Assembly (NCBI RefSeq): GCF_964204645.1
Contig: NC_134028.1
Location: 22,420,153-22,484,152 of the forward strand
From: Tubulanus polymorphus
Lineage: Eukaryota; Nemertea; Palaeonemertea; Tubulaniformes; Tubulanidae
DNA length: 64,000 nt
Direction: 5' to 3'
Shown here one piece after another: positions 13,801 to 22,720 of this stretch; within the stretch, counting starts at the first letter, position 1; the number at the start of each line of letters is the position of its first letter. A program made the position numbers and the translations under genes. The notes under the pieces were generated by a model. It was not told the origin of the DNA. It ran no database searches and was given only the letters and a program-made list of their open reading frames with translations.

Positions 13801-16800
13801 GTTATTCAGTCGTTACTTCACTGGTTTTAATAACAGAAGCAAACTTCAAGTCGTTACATTACCAGATGTAAGTTATAAACGCAAATGCCTTCCGATGCCT
13901 TATTCCAATATGACACAGTTAAATAAGTATTTTTACAGTTTCCAGGCGCCATGTTTTGGGGTACGAGCTGGGTCCGCATTGTTGAATTTTAGGACATCGT
14001 TTTGGACATTGTTGAACATCTTGGTTTTCAAACCAAAATGTTTTGAATTCTTGCACGAGAGAAAAGAAAAAAAATATTTCCGTTGAAATGGGCCGATGTA
14101 AAATTGTTTTTAGTATGACTCGGATCAGCTACAGACCATACATTATGGACTTGGGAGCTGGCCATCTTTTTGTAAGACCTCGATTAAATTGTCGAATTAT
14201 AAATTTCAGAACGAGCCGTTTGTGTTCTATGACCCGCGCGCGAATCCTCGATACACCGGCTTCTTGCCGGACATGATGAATGAGCTCGCCAGACGCATGA
14301 ACGTCAGCTACGAGATCTACAACTGTCCCGACGGTAAATACGGCGCCAAGGACAGCAACGGAACATGGAACGGTATGATCGGCGAACTCGTCAGGAAGGT
14401 ACGAGCAACATGAAAAGAACTTGTAGATGACGTTTGTGAAGATGCAAATCATGACATGTTATTATACCCATTTCTATAACATTAAGTTTAGTAGAGTTTA
14501 GTATAGAGTTCTACGTTCAAAATGCAAGCAATAGTGTAACCCTACCGGGTCTTAAGAGACGGCCAGGGCTTTTTGTAGGTTGTTATGAACTCAAAACCTG
14601 ACTAAGTTTGCAGAGCTTAGTCCATGCATGGACTCGTCATTTCAGAGTCTATGGTCTATGCATGTGTTTTGAAAGCCAAGGCCAGAGGTGGTTTCGAACC
14701 TGGAACCTCACGGTTCCCGGTCCTCTAACCGAGCTTACCGCACCAAAAGAATTACATCCACCTTGTTAATTACGAGTTAACTTGAATATCCGAATAAAAT
14801 CTCTTGAAATATCCCGAGTCATCCACTTTGTCCATTCTCTATTCGACCAGGACGCTGATATAGCTTTAGCTACGCTGGGAATATCAGCAGAAAGAGAGAA
14901 AGTCGTCGACTTTACGAAACCATACATGGAATATTCCGCCGATATACTACTGAAGGTAAAGTCAGCTCCAACTAAAACAATATCAGCAGCTATCACTTCA
15001 GAATTCGTGACAATTGCGTGTCACAATTACATCTTTTGCCTTTTCTCGTTCGATCACAGAGACCGGAAGCGAAGGATGAAAATGAAATGACGATGATAAC
15101 GGCTTTCCTCAGACCATTCGAAACGAACGTGTGGATCACGATTTTCGGTTGTATATTAGCAGTAGGAGTTTTGTTACATCTTCTCAACAGGTGAAAAACA
15201 TTGAAAGAAACGACCGTGAAACATACGAAATAATTAGATCTGCTATTTTTTTAAATCTTTAAATAGGGAATTTCTCTGTTATTTATTTGGCTGGTAAACT
15301 TTGTTTGATTTTTTGATTGAGTGTCCCATACAGACCCACCACACCTGCCGGGACCGAAACAGGGGGTTTGATTTTGAAATCGGAAATCGAAGTACAAATA
15401 TAGTTGTGGCTATTAATGTCTCTGTTTCGTGAAGCCTTTTTGATAATACCCTATCCTAACGTTACGTTAACTAGTATTTTATGGATGAGAGACCCTAATC
15501 GCTAATGCTCATACGTATTTTAGATTCGGCCCTTACGGTTCATACAGAAGCCAGTTACCGGGCAACGAGCCTATCGATTTCAACCTTGTCAACAGTGTTT
15601 GGTTCGCGTTCGCGACATTCTGGGCAACAGGTAAGCAGTCCCTCTCAAATTCAGAAAGCAGTTCCTTATCCCATCTCTTGCGTAAAAATGTTGCAAAATT
15701 TGGCAGCTTATTGTTTGATGTGCCTTGTCAATCCAATGACCGTAAAACTGGATGCTGTGTATACGGTTATACTAATTGCGATCAGAAAAAAAATCTTATT
15801 TTATTCCTCTCTATTTTAAGGAGTCGACAGTTGTCCTCGGTCACCTTCGTCACGAATACTCAGCGCCGTCTGGTGGTTTTTCACTTTGATCGTCATATCG
15901 ACCTACACGGCTAACCTTGCCGCCTACCTAACCGTCACCGGGCTCGAGGCACCGATCGCTTCGGTCGACGACCTTGCCAAACAGACGGAAATCGGTTACG
16001 GCACGGTGGAAGACTCGAATCTCTTCAGGTAGAACATTGACGTATAAGCTAGATCAGTTTGTTGATCTAGTCTATACGTCCATGGGTAGAGTCTCGATCG
16101 AGCTGGTGTAATATACCGCATGCATTAGACAATGAAGAAGGGTATCATACGAAAAGTAAGACACGCGCTGTTTTTGAACTCAGATCAATTGCATTATGAA
16201 CACCGATGACGGCATCATCTCGACGACTTGTTTACTATCGTGCGTCAGCGCTTTTACCATCGATTTCACGAAGAAACGTTTCGTGTACGACGTACAAATT
16301 AAATTAACGACTGGTCGAACGTCTTAAAAAGGAAGGGCAAGACAGCGCAGACGCTCACTGCTTAAGATCCATTGTTATTGACTTCCAGATCCCTGGGGCA
16401 AGTTGCACTGACACGGTTTAGATATACCATTCGATTACCGTATACTCGGTTAGCTTTCTATTGCTTAGTTTTAATGAATCAGCACCACACCTTAAGATTC
16501 ACGGTATCTTTGTGACTATACCGTCTTTACTGAGCAAACAGACCTCGAACGGACGTTGTCATCTGCAGTCAACGTGCACCATAAAGCCATCCTTTATAAT
16601 GCCAGTACCAACGCCAATATTTTTCACAGGGCAAACTTGCTCAATGTATAACTGGAATATATACCACTCTGTATAACTTCGAAAATTCGTTTGAACGCCA
16701 GGTTCTTTTTTAGTCCTAACCCCCAACATTGGCTTTCGGGGTAGCGGGGGGGGGGTTACCAATCGGCGGATGGCTCAACAAAACACTGGGACTCAACTTT

Positions 16801-19800
16801 TAACCTCAAACTGAAGATAGATATGATATATGTTTTACGTAATCCATACTTGTATATATGATAAATCAATAACACAATTTGGTTTTGAAATAAGGGCCTG
16901 ATACGCAATCAAACCAATGAGGACTACAGGGAATTATTCCGTGTATAAGGTCACATCACCTACCCGAGGCATCTTCTAGATTAGCTTCCGTGTAGACTTT
17001 TGGACCGAGGTAGACAATGGACATGATATATCATCACTGGACATGAAAATGCAATTTGATCTGAGTTAATTCAAAACACGTCGTGCATTAGGCTTCGTTC
17101 ATGTGAATGTTCTCCAACCCTATCTATCAACCTTCTCACCGTCCTCTTTCTGTCTTCTTGCAGCATTTTCACTGTTATAGTGCCTGCGTCCGTATAGCTA
17201 ACCTACATCATACCCCTATCCCCTATAGCGCACTTGTCGTTTGGACGTGTCCACACTCAGTCTTGCTATATATATGATAGTTCCTTATACAATCCGTTCT
17301 CCTGCTTTGACGATTAACGTCACTATAGAAAGCTCATGTAGAGATGTATTTGGAATGCTTTGGAAGATAACTGATGTTTGATATTTTTGGCTTTGATTTA
17401 CATGTTTTTTTTTTGTTAAACAAAGCATGTATATATGTTTCACCGTTGCATTTACGGATTCCAATCAAGGATTTTATATTTTTCACAATTATCCAATTAA
17501 GTTCCCATATATTACGGATACGATGCTTAGTATGTTAATTCATTATTTATTCAGTTAACTCGATTATCAATGTGATTTTATGTTGGAAGTTGTTTAAGTT
17601 CATCAACAATCTCTCTCCGAGCTTTCTCAGTTACATCAGCATCCACGCCCTCGCAACAAGCGCTTCTTCGCTCTATCCTTCATCTCATTCTGAACACTAC
17701 GCTGTGTGATAATCGTATCCTAGCTTGCCAGCATTGCTTTCCAACGCGGCTGAGGCTAGTTTCACGGACATGGCTTAGATTTAGACCAGCCTACGACCAT
17801 TTTGCTTAAATGGCTTAGATTGGCTATGGAATCTAAATGGTCTTAAGACCTGGGTGCAGTTGCACGGTCGTGACGTAAGTCCAAAAGTGGTCTCAATTCT
17901 TAAGACCGGTCTTAAGCTGTAAGATTGGCTATAGGGCTAAGAAGGTCTAAGATTGGTCTTAAATCTAAGCCATGGCCGTGGGCTCAGCCTCGGGGGTCTG
18001 TACAAAAGACCTCGTTACCGCAGATGGCTTGCCTGGTCAGCGATGGATGTGATTAGCGCCGCCGCTGCTGCTGCTGCTGCTGCTGCCGCTGCAGCTATAG
18101 TTACCGTACTTGATAACCCCCTCTGCGCATGCGGTGTCTTATAGCCAATCTCGGGGTAAGCTTAACGGCCGGAAGTAGCGTTCTGCCGTAGAGGTTAGAG
18201 TCTCCCCACGTGGTACTCAACCACTCCTTCGTCTTAGAGCTCGATGTGTGCGAGGTGTGCGCGCTAGCTAAGTATGAATATATACGTATATGCGAATAAA
18301 GGTAATATCGGCATCCATTGCACGAAATGTCAACCGAATTGATTAATACGAATAATCTTTACAATCGGCATTTTTGAATGTTTTCCACAGTATTTCGTTT
18401 GATATTCGATAGATGATCGTCGAATCTTCAGATTGTCTTAAACGAATTTTGTTGCACATTCTATAAATTCCATCGCTGCTGCTACTGCTGCTCGTGATGC
18501 TGGTCGTTTTTGCGCTGCAGTTTTTATTCGTTAACGAATTCGATTTTTCAGATATCTAAGAATCCACTGCATCACTTTTAGTTCATTGACCGTTGCGTGC
18601 GCGTCACATCGCAAAAGCATGTTGTTGTTTTTCTAACGAACTCGACATTTTTTCAGACTTGAAACTTTGCACAGTTTTCTAGATCTTTGCATCTTAATCG
18701 CACTAATTGTCTACGAAAACACATGCCTATTGATAAATATGGGACTCGAACCCGCATCGGATCCACGTTCTTGTGGGTTCGAATTCCAAAAACACGACGA
18801 ATGCTAGAGTTCAAATTTCTCAGTGTCTACCTCTAGTTGGACTTGTCAACATTGCAGGCCTACATACATTGCACGGACTAACTGACTACAATTGGCAATG
18901 CTTGCACTAACTGGACTAACGAACTAAAGCTCGCTTACTGAATTGTTTTTCTTAAATTTCTCTCTCTGTTTCTACGCAAGTTTTAGCACTATTTCAACAC
19001 AAGCGAAACTGAGTTATCCGTTGATTACTTCCACCTGCATTTCATGCGGGGGTTATGTATGTAAATTGAATGATAAGAATTTAATTCGATCGCAATAATG
19101 TCGGTGAAATTTAGATTGTAATGGGACGGAATGTTGAAGGCGTTGAAGTTATTTCCTACGCGAAGTAAGACATATAGATAGATTTGGTGGTTGCCATTTC
19201 AAAACGTATAGAAACGCTTTCAAAGAATTACCTTTTCACAAAAGAAAAATCTAACATTCGTAGCTTTAAGATATCAAAATTACCACCGTGTCGTAGGTTA
19301 CAAATAGTTGTGTTATGATGATGGACTGGCCACACGTAGGAACCGTTTTGGTTTTTTCCGATCGTTTTCCAGTTTCTTCAAAGAGTCGAAAATCGGAATC
19401 TACGAAACGATGTACAAATTCATGAACGGCACAGACGAATACGTCGTATCCGACTACAGAGAGGGAATCCGTCGAGTGAAAGAATCAAACATCAACGGAA
19501 AAGACTACGCCTTCATGTGGGACCAAGGAATACTCGAGTACGTCAAGGCCCAGGATCCGGATTGTAAACTGATGACCGTGAAGAAGCCGTTTAACGAACG
19601 AATGTACGGGATCGCTCTGCAGGTCAACGCTCAGTTCAGAGACGCCATGTCAATACAGTAAGTTCAAAGTTTCCGCCCGGTTTAAGCTGGTGCTAAAAGC
19701 GATGCTTACCGCATAACCGTTTCGCATATCCGATTCTGCATTTACGAACTACCAGACCTCATCACAGGCTCGTGCCGAGCTTTTTTGGATGGCTATTTCA

Positions 19801-21198
19801 AGAAAAGCACCGCTTCACCGTGAAAAGTGAACTTTCTCATTGAAAAAAGACAGAGCTTAGATAAAAGTACCTGAATAAATCATTTTAGAATTGATAGAAT
19901 TTAATCTCTTAAAGAAACGTGAATTTATCTTTATTATCTTTATCTTACTTATTTTATTTTATATAAAATTGGTCCGAATTTTTGCACACTGACTTCGAGG
20001 GGCTCACTCGCATCACAGTGGCCGTCCAATGGCCATCAGCATTTGCCGTAACCGTTGTTAGGTGGCACCAGTTTTATTTGTTATGTCGATTTGTCGGCAA
20101 ATATGCGGGCACTTCTTCGTGATTAAATACATTGATATTGTTTCATCTTACCAGTATTTTGAAAATGCAAGAAGAAGGCTTCATTGAAAATCTCAGAAAG
20201 AAATGGTGGAAAGGTACTGTCCGGAATTTGATTTCTATTTTCATTCTAAAAGAATCTGTTCAAGTAAGTAACCACCGTTCGCTGAAATCACAGCAGCTTG
20301 AATGGTGAACGTAGGTATCACTTTGAACATAAGCTTAAACTTTCCCTGATAGCGCTCCCATTCGGGGAGACTAGTGATGAACCCCAGAGAAGGAAAACAA
20401 AATCCCATAAGGTTAATTAATCTATTTATGTTGTAGATGGCGGTCGCTGTGCGGGTGTCGGCTCATCGACTACGACTAGTTTACCGTTGTCAAAGATGGC
20501 GGGCGTGTTCTACTGTTTAGGAGGCGGAATCGGCATCTCGCTTTTATGCGTCGGCATTGACGTCATATGGAACAAAATGAGGAACAGATATTGCACGAAA
20601 AGAAGAGTAATTCATTCTATGTTTTCAATTCGTCGTTTTGATACCCCGTGTTTTATTTAATAGAGCGAGGAACTGCATAACGAGCTGAACCGCCAGATGG
20701 CGCAACGTGCAAGCAGTTTTTCGTTATCAGAATTAGTTCAATATCACACGATCAATACATGATCACTGGATCCACAAAATGTACCTTAAATCCATATTTC
20801 TACTCAGTGTTTAGTATAGTACTAATTGAAAATTGATCAATTTAGAGCGAAGGTTATTCGATTTTAACTGACAAGTTATTTGAATTGAACCCGTTAGACC
20901 GGGTACTTACTCGCGAACCTGGTGGGTCCTCGCTTGCCATAAGTTGAATCCTCGATTGCCGTAGGAGCGTTGGACAGTTCCCCATTCGCAAGACGTCCAC
21001 GCTAAAAATCATGCTCGCTATCTCTGAACACGTTCATTTCTGTCGTTTCAGTCGAAAGTCGAAGAGAATCCCAGTTCGCACGGTGACACGAACGACATTC
21101 GCAAGAACCACGCAAAATTCTCCGAAAAAGTTCTCAATCGATACAGCGGCGGCATCGATTCGCCGGATATCTCCTCCTACGACGCCCGTGAAGCGTGA
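7698..21198 (+). CDS. Ionotropic glutamate receptor subunit, delta (GluD)-like; multi-exon, 5' end missing
   Basis: A ligand-gated ion-channel subunit of the plasma membrane, assembled by following reading frame and GT-AG sites through 16 shared exons (7698-7853, 9465-9728, 10369-10550, 11572-11625, 12063-12209, 12825-12986, 13512-13628, 13751-13867, 14210-14398, 14851-14955, 15060-15190, 15524-15630, 15821-16028, 19373-19657, 20155-20213, 20437-20606) and one of two last exons (20664-20762 or 21052-21198). Every junction keeps phase, giving 849 or 865 visible residues. Counting from the first complete codon: amino-terminal domain about 1-395, S1 400-497, M1 521-538, M2 pore loop 565-582, M3 594-613, S2 620-760, M4 782-804. 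Diagnostic motifs are [28 protein letters not shown] and WDQGILEY. Similarity in S1 and S2 is closest, as I recall the families, to delta receptors. The signal peptide and first residues are absent; the exon supplying them must end in phase 1. Known of the family: tetrameric cation channels or synaptic organisers. Inferred: this subunit may not bind glutamate. Confidence 0.93.
7854..9464 (+). other. iGluR intron
   Basis: No coding exon seen. The 3' half holds a retroelement tail (9215-9392). Confidence 0.6.
9215..9392 (+). mobile_element. 3' tail of a non-LTR retrotransposon or SINE
   Basis: Ends with ATGAAAATAAAATCATATCA and further ATATC units. The same terminal pattern occurs at 58086-58112, which suggests one family with an ATATC-repeat tail. 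Confidence 0.5.
9465..9728 (+). CDS. iGluR exon b: amino-terminal domain
   Basis: Preceded by a long T tract and TTCCAG, followed by GTAGGA; phase 1 in, phase 1 out. Encodes 87 whole codons including [15 protein letters not shown] and VVFYDNEY, matching the usual helix and strand order of an iGluR amino-terminal domain. Confidence 0.93.
9950..10072. mobile_element. Short inverted-repeat element
   Basis: AAGATGGCTGCCTT and GACATCGTCAGCCATC in the left half recur inverted in the right half (GATGGCTGACGATGTC, GCAGGCAGCCATCTT). A second, more diverged copy lies at 10683-10850 in the next intron. Confidence 0.65.
10369..10550 (+). CDS. iGluR exon c: amino-terminal domain
   Basis: Acceptor CTTTTGACAG, donor GTAAAC; phase 1 in, phase 0 out. 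Encodes [16 protein letters not shown] to NTTFRVIQE; the split codon with the previous exon gives Asp, continuing FYDNEYDFNRL smoothly. Confidence 0.92.
10683..10850. mobile_element. Second copy of the 9950-10072 inverted-repeat element
   Basis: Shares CAAAGATGGCTGCCTTCAAA and ATAGCTGACGATGTCAAAC with the first copy. An internal direct duplication of CCTTCTCTGGAAACATA is present around 10742-10780. Confidence 0.6.
11027..11142. repeat. Palindromic family B-like element
   Basis: Begins GGGCCCGGTTTCATATAC and ends TCTAGAAACGGGCCCTG, its inverse with changes; interior contains TTGAGTTAACCCAGGGTC. Confidence 0.5.
11572..11625 (+). CDS. iGluR exon d: 18-codon micro-exon
   Basis: Acceptor TTTTTAG, donor GTGAGT, phase 0 on both sides. 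Encodes [18 protein letters not shown], placed between the helix of the previous exon and the strand of the next. Too short to be found as a free-standing reading frame. Confidence 0.88.
12063..12209 (+). CDS. iGluR exon e: amino-terminal domain
   Basis: Acceptor GGCGTAG has a poor pyrimidine tract; donor is GTACTT. Phase 0 in and out, 49 codons from [10 protein letters not shown] to SKFPLK. Frame continuity with both neighbours and the family-like [12 protein letters not shown] stretch support it. Confidence 0.88.
12541..12660. mobile_element. Foldback element with about 38-bp arms
   Basis: GGGCTCGTCACGATAG...TCCAAAATAAAAGATT at 12541-12578 is repeated inverted at 12622-12660 with few changes. 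The 43-bp middle has no coding sense. It sits inside an iGluR intron. Confidence 0.75.
12825..12986 (+). CDS. iGluR exon f: amino-terminal domain
   Basis: Acceptor TTTTCCATCAG, donor GTAAGA, phase 0 both sides, 54 codons. Contains [16 protein letters not shown], the conserved helix of the second lobe, and a Cys in the [10 protein letters not shown] segment that also holds an N-glycosylation sequon. Confidence 0.93.
12987..13511 (+). other. iGluR intron with probable SINE debris
   Basis: The stretch 13090-13430 is GC-richer than its surroundings and has tRNA-arm-like pieces, but no clear A and B box pair. Open frames across it carry no recognisable domain. Confidence 0.35.
13512..13628 (+). 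CDS. iGluR exon g: end of amino-terminal domain
   Basis: Acceptor TCATAG, donor GTAACA, phase 0 both sides, 39 codons. [17 protein letters not shown] is the usual Phe-x-Gly-x-x-Gly strand that closes the amino-terminal domain. Confidence 0.9.
13751..13867 (+). CDS. iGluR exon h: linker into S1
   Basis: Acceptor TTATTTTCAG, donor GTAAGT (near-consensus), phase 0 both sides, 39 codons. Ends in KLQVVTLPD, the first strand of the ligand-binding domain (the Leu-x-Val-x-Thr strand of the family). Confidence 0.92.
14210..14398 (+). CDS. iGluR exon i: S1 ligand-binding lobe
   Basis: Acceptor AAATTTCAG, donor GTACGA, phase 0, 63 codons. Starts [10 protein letters not shown] and ends [14 protein letters not shown]; the Glu-Pro-Phe strand, the [13 protein letters not shown] helix and the [10 protein letters not shown] loop are all present and resemble delta receptors. 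Confidence 0.96.
14540..14752 (-). mobile_element. tRNA-derived SINE
   Basis: On the minus strand a tRNA-like head near 14750-14684 has an A box (TAAGCTCGGTTAGAGGACC) and a B box (AGGTTCGAAACCACC) at proper spacing, followed by an unrelated body. The acceptor stem does not pair, so it is not a functional tRNA gene. Confidence 0.6.
14851..14955 (+). CDS. iGluR exon j: S1 with ligand-contact Arg
   Basis: Acceptor ATTCGACCAG, donor GTAAAG, phase 0, 35 codons. Contains [19 protein letters not shown]: the amino-acid carboxylate-binding Arg is kept (visible residue 477), but the Pro-Leu-Thr contact triad reads Thr-Leu-Gly. Ends in [11 protein letters not shown] before M1. Confidence 0.95.
15060..15190 (+). 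CDS. iGluR exon k: M1 helix
   Basis: Acceptor CGATCACAG, donor GTGAAA, phase 0 in and phase 2 out. Encodes [10 protein letters not shown] then a hydrophobic helix (visible residues 521-538) ending HLLNR, the expected M1 border. Confidence 0.93.
15524..15630 (+). CDS. iGluR exon l: M1-M2 linker and pore loop
   Basis: Acceptor GTATTTTAG, donor GTAAGC, phase 2 in and phase 1 out. Encodes [17 protein letters not shown]; aligned to AMPA-type subunits on NSxWF and the following Gly, the Q/R site is Ala 575 and the next residue is Thr. Confidence 0.94.
15821..16028 (+). CDS. iGluR exon m: M3 gate helix and start of S2
   Basis: Acceptor TCTATTTTAAG, donor GTAGAA, phase 1 in and phase 2 out. Encodes [11 protein letters not shown], the M3 helix with [13 protein letters not shown] (usual form SYTANLAAF) and the S2 start [16 protein letters not shown]. 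Base composition is clearly more GC-rich than the flanking introns, as expected for coding DNA. Confidence 0.96.
17755..17982. repeat. Palindromic family A, one copy plus a partial
   Basis: A full copy at about 17848-17982 (GTGCAGTTGCACGGTCGTGA ... TAAGCCATGGCCGTGG) is preceded by a rearranged partial copy with TTAGATTGGCTATGGAATC. Confidence 0.65.
18058..18098. repeat. GCT trinucleotide run
   Basis: GCC/GCT units coding poly-Ala in one frame; no gene context, intronic. Confidence 0.85.
18735..18790 (-). mobile_element. tRNA-like fragment (SINE relic)
   Basis: The minus strand carries GATGCGGGTTCGAGTCCC, a B box, close to a second GGGTTCGAATTCC on the + strand at 18775. Only a relic. Confidence 0.35.
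19373..19657 (+). CDS. iGluR exon n: S2 ligand-binding lobe
   Basis: Acceptor GTTTTCCAG, donor GTAAGT, phase 2 in and phase 2 out, after a 3.3-kb intron. Carries [35 protein letters not shown] and RMYGIALQ. Asp 696 stands at the position that is Glu in AMPA and kainate receptors and Asp in glycine or D-serine binding subunits. Confidence 0.96.
20155..20213 (+). CDS. iGluR exon o: end of S2
   Basis: Acceptor CATCTTACCAG, donor GTACTG, phase 2 in and phase 1 out. Encodes [19 protein letters not shown], the terminal S2 helix with the Lys-Trp-Trp signature before M4. Confidence 0.93.
20437..20606 (+). CDS. iGluR exon p: M4 helix
   Basis: Acceptor TATGTTGTAG, donor GTAATT, phase 1 in and phase 0 out. 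Completes the Asp after KWWK, then GGRC, a Ser/Thr-rich spacer and the M4 helix (visible residues 782-804), followed by the basic [12 protein letters not shown] stop-transfer stretch on the cytoplasmic side. Confidence 0.93.
20664..20762 (+). CDS. iGluR alternative last exon 1 (32-residue tail)
   Basis: Acceptor TTATTTAATAG, phase 0, reads [20 protein letters not shown] and ends YHTINT at a TGA. It fits directly after the M4 exon. No AATAAA is visible before the second last exon, so it could also be a cassette exon carrying a stop and sharing the downstream 3' UTR. Confidence 0.7.
   Translation, partial: SEELHNELNRQMAQRASSFSLSELVQYHTINT
21052..21198 (+). CDS. iGluR alternative last exon 2 (48-residue tail)
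   Basis: The acceptor TTCTGTCGTTTCAG is stronger than that of the exon at 20664. In phase 0 after the M4 exon it reads [18 protein letters not shown] and ends SSYDAREA at a TGA. Polar and charged like a cytoplasmic tail; no PDZ-binding terminus. Joined to 20606 it skips the first alternative exon. Confidence 0.68.
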   Translation, partial: SKVEENPSSHGDTNDIRKNHAKFSEKVLNRYSGGIDSPDISSYDAREA

Positions 21199-21853
21199 GC
21201 TGGCTATAAACTGATTAAAACATTATTACGTCGATCAATACCGCGACCGCGTTACCTTCTGAGATATAGATAACGAGGTCATCATCACTCCACCAATAAT
21301 CGACTATTCTGTATTCAGTGGACTGTTGTTGGATATGGATCTGTCTTAAAGTTGATACGTTTTTACATTCTATATACATTGTTAATGATAATTTCCTCGT
21401 ATTATATGTCTAAATGTTTCGTCCGCTCGTCTGCCGTAATCGACGCCGGAAAATACCGATGATTCCCGATGCGAAGACGCTGACCCGAGGAACGAGTCTA
21501 CGCTGATATCTGCTTGTTATTGACGTCGACGTGGAACCGACGTTGACATTGTTATTTGTTGTCAACTTGTCATCGCGCGAGTCTCCGTGTAGAAAAAACC
21601 GCGCTGTTGTTGCTGAAGGTCGTGTTGTACCATATACGAATGGCGTATGAAGTTGAAACGTGAATCAAATCTCGTGAAACTTTTTTTAAGCTGAATCAAA
21701 CAGACTCCGTTAATAGAGTTACCACCATGAGTATCAACTTTTTATGTGCTTTACCTCCGACTTGACCCGGACTCCAGGACTCCAGGTCCTGTTCTACAGT
21801 TGGAAAGTCGATCTAATATCTATTCGGAGGTTTTTTAGTTATATACGGATTCA

Positions 21854-21993
21854 GGGCCCAGTTCCATAGTCGGCACTCAAGTCCCAAAGTGGTCTTATAT
21901 CTTAAGACTGGTCTTTGGTTGTTAGATTTGCCTTAGATCGAAGTTGGTCTTAGACTGGTCTTAAGTCTAAGCCATGACTATGCACCCGGCCCC
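21854..21993 (+). repeat. Palindromic family A copy in the iGluR 3' UTR
   Basis: Starts GGGCCCAGTTCCATAGTCGG, contains ATCTTAAGACTGGTCTTTGG and TTGGTCTTAGACTGGTCTTA, ends TATGCACCCGGCCCC. Left and right thirds are inverse to each other. Confidence 0.8.
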
Positions 21994-22199
21994 AAGAGCC
22001 TAAAAATCTAGTTCAGAATTTATCTTATTTCTGTCTTCCTGTACGTATGGAGGCTTTGAGGATATGTGAAAATGTGTTTTTGTGTCGCCATATTGTGTAT
22101 CTTATAATCAAACCACCTCAACACTTTGTTTTCAGATCGATTCAATGAAAAAAGCGGGTCATTCGTTTGTAAAAAGACTACAAATTTTAACGAAATATC

Positions 22200-22205
22200 A
22201 ATAAA
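22200..22205 (+). terminator. Poly(A) signal AATAAA
   Basis: AATAAA followed 20-40 bases later by a GT-rich stretch (GTGGTGTTGTTTC), the standard arrangement for cleavage and polyadenylation of the iGluR transcript. Confidence 0.6.
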
Positions 22206-22303
22206 CTATGTAAATGTTTTCTAAGCTCGTGGTGTTGTTTCAGTTTGGTCTTCAAGAATGTAGGTAAAACATTTCCCCGGAAGAAAATGTCCCATAAGGT
22301 AGG

Positions 22304-22693
22304 AAGAAAATGTCCCTGTCTTTCATTTACTAATCTAGTAGATTTCAGATCAAATTAACGCCAGAAAACAAACTTGGCGATTGGGTAAATTGCACACTAA
22401 CCATAAAAAATAATGCACTGAGTGCCCATTAGAATATTAGGCTATAATAATGGCATTAGTTAGTTTTGCCTATGAGATCATGCGAACTTATTACATGGTA
22501 CGTCTAATTTAAAAAGATTTCACAATTGAATTGAAAGCGCAGTTGCTAAATTACATATCATTAATGGAGAAAACTATGAAAAGTAATTAAGTAAATGCAC
22601 CGGTTACTTTAATCAATTTGTTCTCTGGTATTATAATGATGTGAAATCGACTACGTAAGCGAGTTAGTAATGATAGACTGGGACATTTTTTTC
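22304..22693. mobile_element. TIR element of the GGGACATTTTTTCC family
   Basis: About 30-bp imperfect inverted ends, AAGAAAATGTCCCTGTCTTT at 22304 and its inverse near 22663-22693. Further units of the same motif (CCCGGAAGAAAATGTCCC; GGGAATATTTTTTCCC) flank both ends, and a related cluster lies at 26905-27120. Confidence 0.6.
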
Positions 22694-22720
22694 CGGGAAT
22701 ATTTTTTCCCAGGACACTTC

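Larger units (their letters stand above)
16029..19372 (+). other. Largest iGluR intron (3.3 kb)
   Basis: Non-coding. Holds family A palindromic repeats (17755-17982), a GCT run (18058-18098) and a tRNA-like fragment (18735-18790). No conserved exon was seen between the M3 and S2 exons. Confidence 0.65.
21199..22225 (+). other. Probable 3' UTR of the iGluR gene
   Basis: Non-coding stretch from the last stop to just past an AATAAA at 22200-22205. It holds one copy of palindromic family A (21854-21993) in the sense of the message. Extent is inferred from the poly(A) signal only. Confidence 0.55.

Noticed and set aside
14684-14750. Possible tRNA gene on the minus strand
   Set aside because: A and B boxes are present but the acceptor and anticodon stems do not pair; better explained as a SINE head.
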